Numbered from the stretch's first letter, positions 54,622 through 63,700 are shown. The stretch is DNA of 64,000 nt from Rapana venosa (GCA_028751875.1 CM054153.1:27959831-28023830), one strand, 5' to 3'. Notes: generated by a model from the sequence alone, not told the origin. Translations and numbers: made by a program.

Positions 54622-54804
54622 AAAGGGGGGGGGGGGGGGGCCCCCCCCCCAAAAAAAAAAAATTTCGGGAAAAAAAAAGGGGGGGAAAAAAAAAACTCCC
54701 CAAAAACCCTTTCCCACCCCCTCCCCCCAAAAAAAAAACCCCCAAAAAAAAACCCCCCAAAAAAACCCCCCAAAACAAAATTTTAAAAATTTCCCCCTAA
54801 TTTT

Positions 54805-54865
<61 letters not shown>

Positions 54866-54887
54866 TGGGGGGGGGGGGGCCCCCCCC

Positions 54888-54926
<39 letters not shown>

Positions 54927-55094
54927 TTTTTCCCCCCCCCCCCCCCCCTTTTCCCCCTTTTTTTTTTCCCCCCTTTTTCCCCCCCTTTTTTTTTCCCCCC
55001 TTTTTTTTAAAAATTTTTAAAATCTTCCCCCCCCAAAAAATTTTATTTCCCCCCTCCTTCCCCCCCCCTTTTTTCCCCCCCCTTTTTAAAATTC

Positions 55095-55181
<87 letters not shown>

Positions 55182-55690
55182 AAAGGGGGGGGGGGGGGGG
55201 GGGGGGGGGGGAAAAAAGGGGGGGGGGGGGGGGAAAAAAAAAGGTTTTTTTTTTTTTGGGGGGGGGGGGGGGTGGGGAAAGGGGGGGGGGGGGGGGGGGG
55301 GGCCCCGGGGGCCCCGGGGGGGGGGGGGGGGGGGGGGTTTTTTGGGGGGGGGGGGGGTTTTTGGGGGGGTTGGTTGGGGTTTTAAAAAAGAGGTTTGGGC
55401 CCCCCTTTTTTTAAAAGGGGGTGGTTTCCTGGGGGCCCCCCAAGTTTTTTGGGGGGCCGGGGGAAAAGGGGAAAAATTTAAAGGGGAAAAAAAAAGGGGG
55501 GGGGGGGGGGAAAGGGGGGGGGGGGGAAAAAGGGGAGAGAGAAGAAAGAGGGGGGGGGGGGGAAAAAAGGGGGAGGGAAAAAGGGGGAAAGGGAAGAAAG
55601 GGAAAAGGGGAAGGGAAAGGAAAAGAAAAAATGATGGAAAGGGGTTTTTAAAAAGGGGGCTATTTACAGGAAGACCCCTGGCCCCACATA
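54480..55690. other. Homopolymer-only block (failed consensus)
   Basis: For over 1 kb the sequence is built almost only of runs of C, A, G and T, with very few isolated bases. The runs are ordered without any period. Real simple repeats in this window do not look like this, but the ruined block in copy A does. Glycine, proline and lysine frames here are meaningless. Confidence 0.85.
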
Positions 55691-56284
55691 GGGTTTTTAA
55701 AGTTTAAAAAAAATGCATGTGAAAAGGTTTTTTTGGTTTTTTTTTTATTTATTTTTTTTAAAGATAAGCACAAGAGCAATACCCGCAACATTGTCTGCTG
55801 GAAAATCATCAAAAGAGAATGTCTTTTGGGGTTCCTACGTGTTGACCCCGCACACATTTTGTGGCTAGGATAGAGCTAACAAACGCCAAGGGGGCTGAGG
55901 GGGGCAATGGTAATACGTCTTTGTGGACTTCAAAAAAAACAAAAAATACCCAAATTTATGCAAAAAAAAAACAATTATGAAAAGAGCCCCCTTTTTTAAA
56001 AACAAAAAGTTGTTTTAATTTTTTTATTGTTTTGGGGGGGAGGGGGGGGGGGGGGGGGGCACAGCGTCAGTCTCCCGGTTTTATCTATTTCAGGGTTTCT
56101 TTCCATCCCATCCAAGACCAGGGGGTAATTTTGCAGGAACTGACCCCCAAAAAAAAAGTGCGCGTAATTTTAGCACTGCCCCCCCCCCCCCCCCCCCAGA
56201 TGACCCTTGCTGAGGGATGCTGAATTTGGCTTGTGTGGGGGGGTGGGGGGGGGGGGGTGCAAAGGAAAATGCTGTAGAGTGTTG
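55691..56284. other. Low-quality transition sequence
   Basis: Partly readable (GCAATACCCGCAACATTGTC, TCCTACGTGTTGACCCCGCA) but with many run-length errors and G/C runs. No feature identified. Confidence 0.5.
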
Positions 56285-56495
56285 AAGCCCTTGGGTGAGT
56301 TATAAACCGAGGCCCCCTGTGCGAACGCACGCAGAATTTTCGCACCGTTAAATCCCGTTCCGCTTTTGTAAGAGGAGGCCATTTTGTGCGGTGGGAAAAA
56401 AAGGGAAAATTTACAAATCCGATACACCGGGGGCTGGATGTAAAAAAAAAAAAACACTAAGTGTTATTCCCTTATTTGAATAAAAGAATAAAATG
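56285..56495 (+). mobile_element. SINE-A core with T1 end, error-rich
   Basis: GAGTTATAAACCGAGGCCCC, TGTGCGAACGCACGCAGAAT, CGTTAAATCCCGTTCCGCTT, GGGGGCTGGATGTAAAAAAA, AGTGTTATTCCCTTATTTGA and AATAAAAGAATAAAATG. Single-base losses against every other copy show the local base quality. Confidence 0.85.
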
Positions 56496-57290
56496 AAAAA
56501 GAAAAAAAAGGAAAAAGTTAAGGGAAAAAAGTACAAAATGGGGGAAAAATAAGTAGCTGGAAATGGGCCGAACGGCTTTCGGCTGGTCCCAAGGAATCCC
56601 ACACACACACAATGAAAGCCCGGCCCTTTCATGAATGACTGGACTGGCGTCCCTTTGGGGGCAGGCCTTGGCAGGTTCTCTTGTTGCTTTTCTGGCTTCC
56701 CTGGTAAAGGGAGGGGGGGGGGGAGGGGTGGGGGGGGGGGGGGGGGGAAGGGGTAGTGTGGTGTAGGGATTGGGTTTCCCTTTTTCTGCCCAAATTTAAC
56801 TTTCTGGGTTTGTTCTCTCCTTTTCCCGCAGCTGGAAATGTTTGAGTTGGGCTGCGGTTAGTTTATAAAAGTGGGTTTACCCCCCCCCCCCCCCCCCCCC
56901 CCCCCAAGAAAAAAAGAAAAGAAAAAGAACGGAGAGGCAAATACAGAACAAATACAAAAATAAACCATTCAAAAAACAAAAAAGAGCCCCAAACAAACAT
57001 TCTTTTTGGGAAGGGTAGTCATGGATTTTTTTTTCAACAGCGATTAATAGATTTTCTGTCAGCTAGAATCTAGCAAGTGGATGGAAGCAAAAAGATACTT
57101 TCTCGTTTTTGTTGTATTGGTTGTATTTCAGTGGTATGTATCAACAACCAAAACAAAAATCCCTAGTCTAACAGTCTATTCAATAATTATATGTTGCAGA
57201 TGGAACCCAGGTTTATCGCCTCATAAAAAGCCACCTACAAAAAAAACAAACAGAAAATAAACAAGCAAAAACAACACACAACATACGCAC
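56496..57290. other. Low-quality then unique sequence
   Basis: G run at 56710-56745 and C run at 56881-56905. Sequence normalises after about 57000. No gene. Confidence 0.45.
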
Positions 57291-57292
57291 AA

Positions 57293-57430
57293 AGCAAGCT
57301 AGCAACCAAACCATCATTCACGATCACACACACACACACACACACATACACACACAGCAAGCTAGCACCCAAACCACCATTCACGATCACACACACACAC
57401 ACACACACAACACACACACACACACACACA

Positions 57431-57471
<41 letters not shown>

Positions 57472-57512
57472 GCAAGCTAGCACCCTAACCACCATTCATG
57501 GTCTAGTGTATG
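57293..57512. repeat. CA-linked three-unit repeat
   Basis: GCAAGCTAGCA(A/C)C(C/A)(A/C)AACC and ACCATTCACGATCACACACA occur three times (57294, 57357, 57473). They are separated by CA arrays of different length, giving units of about 63 and 116 bp. Confidence 0.85.
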
Positions 57513-57519
57513 TATGAGC

Positions 57520-57595
57520 AAATTCGGGTTCAGTAGGGAATCGAACTAGCGACCACTCAATTTCAGACAGATGTGCTGCCTCTACATCATATTAA
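57520..57595 (-). mobile_element. tRNA-like SINE head, possible
   Basis: On the minus strand GTAGAGGCAGCACATCTGTC is followed by TGGTCGCTAGTTCGATTCCC, giving a box A-like and a perfect GTTCGATTCC box B at normal tRNA spacing. No core of the SINE families above adjoins it. It does not fold convincingly as a tRNA by eye. Confidence 0.35.
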
Positions 57596-57748
57596 ATCCA
57601 CCGATTTTCTACTTTCTTAGGTAGAGTTAAGTAACCAGTGACTCAATTTTCTTCAACAATTTTTTTAACGTAAGTTTAACTCTCTTTTTATAATCGCTTT
57701 TCTGTTTGCAGGTCCTTGTAAAGCATAAAGACGACAGGCCTTGAAACC

Positions 57749-58167
57749 ACCTTCACCTATCCCGCAGTCCCATGAGGGCACCACTGAAGATTTTGTAACC
57801 AGCTTCCTCCACTCCCCACGGTCTTCTGCTTTCCGTAGGAAATCCTTCCACGCAAGGCCAGTCCTCCACTCTCTGATGTTGTCTTCCCATCGTTTTCTCT
57901 GTCTGCCTCTTCGTCTCCCTCCTTGTACTGTTTGTTCCCTGTAGGACAGTCTTGGCCAATCCAGATGTTCGTGTGACGTGCCCTCACCACTTTAGTTTGC
58001 GTTTTTTCACTGAAGTCAGGAGCTCTTCATATGGTCAGATGGCGTTTTTAATGCTGGTTTTCAATTCCTCATTAGTGATGCGATCTCTGTATGAGATACC
58101 GAGGAGTTTGCGAAAGCACCTCATCTCCATTGCCAATATCCTCCTTTAAATGTCTGCTGTTATGGCC
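57749..58167 (-). mobile_element. LINE reverse transcriptase C-terminal fragment
   Basis: Minus-strand frames give LLGISYRDRIT, then LAKTVLQGT, RRETKRQTEKTMGRQHQ and FSGALMG. These are the same landmarks in the same order as 47680-48140 (KFLGVSNRDYVTN, LAKTVLQGT). The two are diverged copies of one LINE family, both truncated at nearly the same 3' point (a GGATAGGT(G/C)AAGG sequence on the sense strand) and both frameshifted. Confidence 0.85.
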
Positions 58168-58234
58168 TTGAAATCTGTGGGGTCATTTTCATGATCAGCC
58201 ATCATATTCCCCAGTCTTGTCACCGTTTTAGCCA

Positions 58235-58365
58235 ATTCTTCTTCTTTTTCGAACGCTCAGACAGCAACTATTGTTGGCTGCTATATGAGCGAAAATGCGT
58301 TGGGCTGTCGTTTAAAGCGCCTGGCAAGTCATAAGACCCAGTGCATCCGACTTGGGCGTGGTTTA
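58235..58365 (-). repeat. Repeat D, 3' part
   Basis: The plus strand runs TTCTTCTTCTTTTTCGAACG, CTCAGACAGCAACTATTGTT, AGCGAAAATGCGTTGGGCTG, AAAGCGCCTGGCAAGTCATA and CCCAGTGCATCCGACTTGGG. Confidence 0.8.
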
Positions 58366-58399
58366 GGTTTAACTAAAGAGTAAAAGTGTACAGAAAAGC

Positions 58400-58770
58400 T
58401 TCCCCCCCCCCCCACCTCCAAATAAGAAATATATGCAAGAACACACACACACACAATCACACACATCTCTCTCTCACACACGCACACCATCAGCACCATC
58501 ACTGAACCAAAACTAAACTAAACCGAACCAAACTATGCTAAAACCAACAAACAACAACAACAAAACCACACTTAAAAAATACACATTTCTAACCAATATT
58601 CTGCATGCAAAACGTTACTTCATGCAACAAACCACGAGAAAACAACACCTTCCCCCACCCTACCCCACCCGACCCCCTACCCATCCCCAACAACCTCCCC
58701 CCCCCTCCCCCACCCCTAACCCTCTCCACACCAAACCTATGTACCCTTGCTATGCATTACATAGCTAGTC
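58400..58770. other. A/C-rich low-complexity sequence
   Basis: CA, AAC and poly-C patches; no gene. Confidence 0.5.
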
Positions 58771-58900
58771 TTATTTCCTGGCGTGACCATTACATGTGCC
58801 GTGTTTACGAGCGTTGGCCGCAGTTTAAAGGCCCATCAACGCCTGCAGACATCCTTTGTGCATTCCGAGGTGATGGGAAAAGTGCAGATAGAAGAGATGG

Positions 58901-58901
58901 T

Positions 58902-58937
<36 letters not shown>

Positions 58938-59012
58938 AGGAGAGGGGGGGGGGGAGGAGGAGAGGAGGGTTGGGTGTGAGGAGGATAGTGGTGGTGGTGG
59001 TGGTGGTGGTGG
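58901..59012. repeat. Poly-G and (GTG)n
   Basis: G run (58903-58936), GGA-rich part, then GTGGTGGTGGTGGTGGTGG (58990-59012). Confidence 0.85.
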
Positions 59013-59149
59013 GGAACGCATGCATTGCACACACATGGCACACACAGGATGGTTCTGTTAACACTGCAAAGTGTTATGATTATGTATACTTAAACCCGCC
59101 GATTCCTCGTGTTGGGCGTGTTAATATGGGATATTCTCTGTTTTTGTCC

Positions 59150-59222
59150 ATATATATATCTCTCTCTCTGTCTGTCTGTCTCTGTCCTTCTATCTGTCTG
59201 TCCGTCTGTATCTCTCTCTCTG
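59150..59222. repeat. (TC) and (TGTC) short arrays
   Basis: ATATATCTCTCTCTCTGTCT and TCTGTCTGTCCGTCTG units leading straight into a SINE-A T1 end. Confidence 0.8.
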
Positions 59223-59291
59223 GATGTAAAAAAGCACATGAGTGTTTATTCCATTATCCTCGATATAAAAGAATAAATAAATAAATAAATC
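59222..59291 (+). mobile_element. SINE-A T1-end fragment
   Basis: GGATGTAAAAAAGCACATGA, GTGTTTATTCCATTATCCTC, then (AATA)n. It begins inside the GGGGACTGGATG region. Confidence 0.85.
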
Positions 59292-59307
59292 TTTCCTTCT
59301 CTCTCTT

Positions 59308-59446
59308 CGTAAGAGTAAGCCATTGTGCCGGTGGTGGGAACGAATGACAACATTTTACAAAGCCCCATACACACGGGGACTAGGTGTAAAAAAGGCACAT
59401 CAGTGCTTATTCCATTATTCTCGAAATACAAGAATAACATTTTTAA
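59308..59446 (+). mobile_element. SINE-A 3' part, T1 end
   Basis: CGTAAGAGTAAGCCATTGTG, CACGGGGACTAGGTGTAAAA, GTGCTTATTCCATTATTCTC and AATACAAGAATAAC. It lies 17 bp after another SINE-A fragment in the same orientation. Confidence 0.85.
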
Positions 59447-59451
59447 AAAGT

Positions 59452-59452
<1 letters not shown>

Positions 59453-59507
<55 letters not shown>

Positions 59508-59520
59508 CGCGCGCGCACGT
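59453..59520. repeat. (TG)n(CG)n microsatellite
   Basis: TG array passing into CGCGCGCG then CACGTGCATG, next to the SINE-A tail. Confidence 0.95.
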
Positions 59521-59561
59521 GCATGCATGCAGCAAAAACTACGGGATATGTAATTTTATTT

Positions 59562-59960
59562 TATACCATTTTAAGTCACAGCAGATTGCGTGAAATCCGG
59601 GCTGCTCTCCCTGGGGAGAGCGCGTCGCCGCAAGAGCAGCGCCACCCATTTTTTTTTCTTTTACATGTCTGCAACTGTATTAATTATGTTTCCCTTATCA
59701 GAGTGGCTGTTTTCTACAGAATTTTGCCAGGGACACCTCTCTTGTTGCCGTGGGTTCTTTTACGTGCGCTAAATAATTATGTGTAACACACGTGACCTCG
59801 GCTTATCGTCTCATCCGAAAGACTAGCGCCCAGACCACCACTCATGGTCTAATGGATGGGGGGAAAGTTTCGGGCCCAAACGGGATTCAAACCATCGCCT
59901 ACTTCCGACCCGGACTTTTCGCTTTCTAGGCAGGCGCGTTACCTCTAGACCACCGATCCA
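59562..59960 (-). mobile_element. SINE-B, complete, reference copy
   Basis: On the minus strand the head GGATCGGTGGTCTAGAGGTA, ACGCGCCTGCCTAGAAAGCG contains box A; box B is GGTTTGAATCCCG. The body carries TTTCGGATGAGACGATAAGC, CGTGTGTTACACATAATTAT, GAGAGGTGTCCCTGGCAAAA, GCTCTTGCGGCGACGCGCTC and ends CTGTGACTTAAAATGGTATA. The body part TCGGATGAGAC-GATAA(G/A)CCGAGGTC resembles the SINE-A core start, so A and B may share a central domain. Other copies: 320, 15541, 38825 and 61217. Confidence 0.9.
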
Positions 59961-60011
59961 TGTAACGTATCGAAAATGGCAGACACATGGCTGAAGATTT
60001 TTTTGTGTGTC

Positions 60012-60058
60012 CCTCGCCAAGAGCTGCGAAGCTCACCAATGGTGAGATTTAGTGTACG
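60012..60058 (-). mobile_element. SINE-A T2-end fragment
   Basis: GCCAAGAGCTGCGAAGCTCA, CCAATGGTGAGATTTAGTGT, ACGTT then A and AAC repeats. Only the distal T2 part remains. Confidence 0.65.
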
Positions 60059-60210
60059 TTAAAAAATAACAACAACAATAACAACAAAAATTAGGCCAAG
60101 TAATGGCCCAGTGGTATGGGATGAATTCAACAAATCAAAACGCAAGTTGGAGAGAGATGTACTCCATCAGGGTCAGTTTTGCAAAAAACCAGATTATATT
60201 AAGAAACTTT

Positions 60211-60600
60211 CTGTTGTTGTTGTTGTTGTTGTTGCGCGTTCCCCAGCTTAACACCCTGGGGGGAGGGGAGGGTCACCCAGAATGTGCATTCTTGACTCAC
60301 TCATCATCCCACCTGGGAATCACTGTGAGATTGAAATTGCACACTGGATGAGAAGTTTGCGTGTATGACTTGTTGTTGTTGTGCGTTCCCCAGCTTAACA
60401 CCCTGGGGGGTCACCCAGAATGTGCACACTGACTCACTCTCATCATCCCACTGTGAGACTGAAATTGCGCACTGGATGAGACGTTTGTGTGTATGACTTT
60501 TTTTCTTCTTTTTTTATTATTTAAAAGTACCTCGCCATATAGGCAGCCACATTCCGACTTCAGCGGATTTGTGTTCTCCTTTAAAGGTGTGTGCGGGATG
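60211..60600 (+). repeat. Repeat F with internal tandem duplication
   Basis: (GTT)n, then GCGTTCCCCAGCTTAACACC, GTCACCCAGAATGTGCA, GACTCACTC, ATCATCCCAC, CTGTGAGA(T/C)TGAAATTGC, CACTGGATGAGA, GTGTATGACTT. This part occurs twice (60211-60370 and 60371-60498). Then CCTCGCCATATAGGCAGCCA, CATTCCGACTTCAG and CTCCTTTAAAGGTGT complete the element as in 28458-28665. Confidence 0.8.
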
Positions 60601-60925
60601 TTATGTTAAGAAGCTTGTCGTGGCTGAAGCCAATCTCCATATAACATTTTACAACATAGCAACATTTTAATTAACGTAGGCCTTGGCACTTAGCTGACAT
60701 CAATAACTGACACAGCTTTTGGCCTTGGTCGTAAACTTTCTGTTTGAAACCCACGCCCCCCCCCCCCCTTTCCACACACACAAGTTTCCGCTCAAGGCCC
60801 CCAGTCCACTCTTTGACGTTGATGGGAGAGAATAACATCTTGAAATAGCATCTTGATTAAAAATCTTTCAAGAAAAAAAACAAACAAAACCCTCAGCTGA
60901 CTCGAAATTTCTATAGTGCAGTGCA
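60600..60925. other. Unique sequence with a poly-C run
   Basis: C run at 60756-60769. No gene or dispersed repeat recognised. Confidence 0.45.
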
Positions 60926-60930
60926 TGAGG

Positions 60931-61165
60931 TCAGCCGTGGGGTGATGAAGTGTTTGGTGTCTGGACAGAGCATTGTCAGCCGTGGGGTGATGAAGTGTTT
61001 GGTGTCTGGACAGAGCATTGTCAGCCGTGGGGTGATGAAGTGTTTGGTGTCTGGACAGAGCATTGTCAGCCGTGGGGTGATGAAGTGTTTGGTGTCTGGA
61101 CAGAGCATTGTCAGCCGTGGGGTGATGAAGTGTTTGGTGTCTGGACAGAGCATTGTCAGCCGTGG
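60931..61165. repeat. Perfect 45-bp minisatellite, 5 copies
   Basis: Five identical 45-bp units start at 60931, 60976, 61021, 61066 and 61111, followed by a 10-bp partial. Each unit begins TCAGCCGTGGGGTGATGAAG and ends GTCTGGACAGAGCATTG. 45 is divisible by 3, so frames stay open on both strands (a 15-residue repeat on the minus strand). Identity of all units means a very recent expansion, or copying during assembly. Confidence 0.97.
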
Positions 61166-61216
61166 CGTGTGAGGGTCTAAAACGGCAGCAGAATATTATA
61201 GGCAGGGTACAATCGC

Positions 61217-61249
61217 TGGATCGGTGGTCTAGACGTAATACACCTGCCT
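61217..61249 (+). mobile_element. SINE-B head, 5' part of interrupted element
   Basis: GGATCGGTGGTCTAGACGTA, ATACACCTGCC. It is continued after the nested SINE-A at 61482. Confidence 0.85.
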
Positions 61250-61481
61250 TCGGATGAGACTATAAACCGAGGCCCCGTGTTCGAACGCATGCAGAACATC
61301 TTGCGCACACGCTAAATACCGTTCCGCTTTTCGGAAGAGTAGGCCATTGTGTGCCGGTGGAAACAGATGACAAAATTTACAAAACCGCATACACACGGGG
61401 ACTGGATGTAAAAAAGCACATGAGTGCTTATTCCATTATCCTCGATATAAAAGAATAAATAAAATAAAAAATAAAATAAAA
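61250..61481 (+). mobile_element. SINE-A (headless, T1 end) nested in SINE-B
   Basis: Starts TTCGGATGAGACTATAAACC and runs through the full core to CACATGAGTGCTTATTCCAT, TATCCTCGATATAAAAGAAT and an AAAATAA tail. It is inserted between CACCTGCC and AGCGAACAGTCCGGG of SINE-B. Confidence 0.9.
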
Positions 61482-61882
61482 GCGAACAGTCCGGGTCGGT
61501 AATGTACGGTGGTTCCATCCCCGTTTGGGCCCGAAACTTGCCCCCTATCCATTAAATGAATGGTGGTCTGGGTGTTTGTCTTTCGGATGATAAACCGAAG
61601 GTCCCGCGTGTTACACATAATTATTTAGCGCACGTAAAAGAACCCACAGCAACAAGAGAGTTGTCCCTGGCAAAAATCCTGTAGAAAAAAAAAGCAACTC
61701 TGATAAGAGAAACAAAGACAGCTGCAGACAGGAAAAGACAAAAACAAAAATCAATCTGTGGCGCTGCTCTTGTGGTGGAGGGAGACGCGCTCCAAAGCCC
61801 CCCCCCCCCCCCCCCCCTTCGGAAGAGCAGCCCGAATTTCACGCAGAGAAATTTGCTGTGACTTAAAAGTGGTATAAAACAT
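61482..61882 (+). mobile_element. SINE-B, 3' part of interrupted element, with poly-C
   Basis: GCGAACAGTCCGGGTCGGTA, GTGGTTCCATCCCCGTTTGG, TGGTGGTCTGGGTGTTTGTC, TTTCGGATGATAAACCGAAG, GAGAGTTGTCCCTGGCAAAA, GCGCTGCTCTTGTGGTGGAG, a C run (61799-61817), GAATTTCACGCAGAGAAATT and GTGACTTAAAAGTGGTATAA. Confidence 0.9.
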
Positions 61883-62007
61883 AAACAGATCTTTTAAAAA
61901 ATATATAAAGAAAAGTTATTTATTCTTTCAGGTTTGTTCATTCTTTCACTTTCTACGTCCTTTTCCTCGCTCTGCGCTTTCCCAATGATTCCCAATTCTG
62001 TTCTTCC

Positions 62008-62035
62008 CCCCCCCCCCCCCCCCCCCCACCCCACC
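62008..62035. repeat. Poly-C run
   Basis: C run ending ACCCCACCC, just outside the T2 end that follows. Confidence 0.8.
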
Positions 62036-62042
62036 CTGTTTC

Positions 62043-62150
62043 TCAGCCAGAGCTCCGATGTTTACCACTGGTGAGATTGTTGCGTCTGCCACCGTTCCCC
62101 ATCTAACCTCCACCACGTTTAAGGTAGCCGCATTCCGACTTCGGGGATAC
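62043..62150 (-). mobile_element. SINE-A T2-end copy without poly-G
   Basis: The plus strand shows CAGCCAGAGCTCCGATGTTT, ACCACTGGTGAGATTGTTGC, GTCTGCCACCGTTCCCCATC, AAGGTAGCCGCATTCCGACT, TCGGGGATA. Confidence 0.8.
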
Positions 62151-62202
62151 AGTTGGAAATTGAAGATACCAATCTTTGTCAGGACAGTCGGGAGGTACCT
62201 CC

Positions 62203-62600
62203 GACCGACCAATCAATCAATCAATCGATCGATCAAACAATCAGCCAATCAATCATTCAAACAGCTAAAAAGATCAATGGATTAACTGATAGATCCCTCA
62301 CTCACTTGCTCCGTCACTCCTTCACCTAATCAGTCAATCAATCAATCAATCAATTATTCATTCATTCATTCAAACAGCTAATAGATCAATCGATTAACTG
62401 ATAGATCACTCACTCACTTGCTCCATCACTCGTTCACCTAATCAGTCAGTCAGTCAGTCAGTCAGTCAGTCAGTCAGTCAGTCAGTGAGTCAGTTAGTAA
62501 ATCAATCAATAAATCATTCAAAGAGCTACCAGATCAATCGATTAACTGACAGCTCACTCACTCACTTGCTCCGTCACTCGTTCACCTAACCAGTCATTAT
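62203..62600. repeat. Compound minisatellite with CAAT and CAGT arrays
   Basis: A ~120-bp unit occurs three times: (AATC)n or (CAGT)n, CATTCAAACAGCTA, AGATCAATCGATTAACTGAT, AGATC-CTCACTCACTTGCTC, C(G/A)TCACTCGTTCACCTAA. The tetranucleotide between units is CAAT in the first two and CAGT (62445-62488) before the third. Confidence 0.9.
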
Positions 62601-62704
62601 ATCTGACAGCCATTAAAATAAGCACGAAGGGAAAGTGTTCTTCATCAATCGATCTAGAAATTTGAAAACAAATCAATCAAGAGATTTAACTGGAAAAAAA
62701 TATC

Positions 62705-62850
62705 AGAAGGACTTTTCGGGGGAGTGGAGTCGGTACTGATGTTAGCTCCAGAAGAAAAAATATCCTCTTGAACGAGATTCGAACCCAGGTCAGAAGATCA
62801 CGAGCGCAAAGCGCATCACTCTAACCACCGGGCTATCCAGTGGCAGGCCC
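62705..62850 (-). mobile_element. SINE-A alpha head, minus strand
   Basis: The plus strand shows GGAGTGGAGTCGGTACTGAT, TTAGCTCCAGAAG, GAGATTCGAACCCAGGTCAG (box B inverse GGTTCGAATCTC) and CATCACTCTAACCACCGGGC. Head to head with the next element. Confidence 0.85.
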
Positions 62851-62863
62851 AGGCTATCTATAT

Positions 62864-63199
62864 GGGGCACGGGATAGCCTAGTGGTCAGAACATTGCGCT
62901 CGCAATCTGACGACCCGGGTTCGATTCCCGTTCAGGGGGGATATTTTCCAGACTCCACTCTCCCCAAAGTCCTTCGGATGACACTATAAACCGAGGCCCC
63001 GTGTGTGAACGCACGCAGAACATCTAGCGCACACGTTAAATCCTGTTCCGCTTTTCGTAAGAGTAGGCCATTGTGTGCCGGTGGGAACAGATGACAGAAT
63101 TTACAAAACTGCATACACACGGGGACTGGATGTAAAAAAGCACATAAGTGCTTATTCCATTATCCTCGATATAAAAGAATAAAAGAAAGAAAGAAAAAT
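62864..63199 (+). mobile_element. SINE-A with alpha head and T1 end, full length
   Basis: GGGGCACGGGATAGCCTAGT, GGTCAGAACATTGCGCTCGC, AATCTGACGACCCGGGTTCG, ATTCCCG, then the core and CACGGGGACTGGATGTAAAA, GTGCTTATTCCATTATCCTC and an AAAG tail. The head has tRNA-like box A (TAGCCTAGTGG) and box B (GGTTCGATTCC) and is the best-preserved alpha head. About 336 bp. Confidence 0.93.
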
Positions 63200-63410
63200 A
63201 TCTCTATCAGAGTTGCTTTTTCTCTACAGAATTTTGCCAATTTTTACCTGGTGTGATCAAAAGCTTCAAGCACTGGCGGGGAAAAAAATGTAAACAAAAA
63301 TCAATCCAATGATATGAACAGAATCAAAATTGACGAATGTATTTAAAAAAACAAAAAAAAACAACCAACCTTATGTCAAGTATTCATTGTGAATAAAGAC
63401 CTTACGCTGC
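63200..63410. other. Short unique segment
   Basis: Contains GAGTTGCTTTTTCTCTACAG and AATTTTGCC, a small piece resembling the SINE-B body (63208-63238); otherwise nothing. Confidence 0.4.
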
Positions 63411-63413
63411 AAT

Positions 63414-63469
63414 GCAGAGAGAGAGAGGGGGGGGGGGGGCAGAGACAGACAGGTAGAGAGACAGCAGAC

Positions 63470-63509
<40 letters not shown>

Positions 63510-63545
63510 CGAGAGAGAGAGAGACGAGAAGACAGAGAGAGCGCG
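63414..63545. repeat. GA / CAGA microsatellite
   Basis: GA arrays with a G run and ACAGACAG pieces. Confidence 0.9.
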
Positions 63546-63639
63546 CTGTTTATTCATTGAAAGAAAAGAATATGCATATTTATGCTTATATATATAGTAG
63601 CTTTTCATCAAGCCCTCAAGTAAATGTTAATCAAGCTCT

Positions 63640-63665
63640 ACCCCCCCCCCCCCCCCCCCCCCCCC
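63640..63665. repeat. Poly-C run
   Basis: C run preceding GCACGCACCACACACC and the SINE-A head. Confidence 0.8.
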
Positions 63666-63700
63666 ACCCGCCGCACGCACCACACACCACGCACGCGCGC

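Noticed and set aside
60931..61165. CRISPR array
   Set aside because: The 45-bp units are directly adjacent and identical with no unique spacers, and the context is a eukaryotic repeat field.
62864..62930. Functional tRNA gene (box A and box B present)
   Set aside because: No proper acceptor stem or 3' partner; the sequence runs into the SINE-A core, and the same head recurs at 47222 and 63701.
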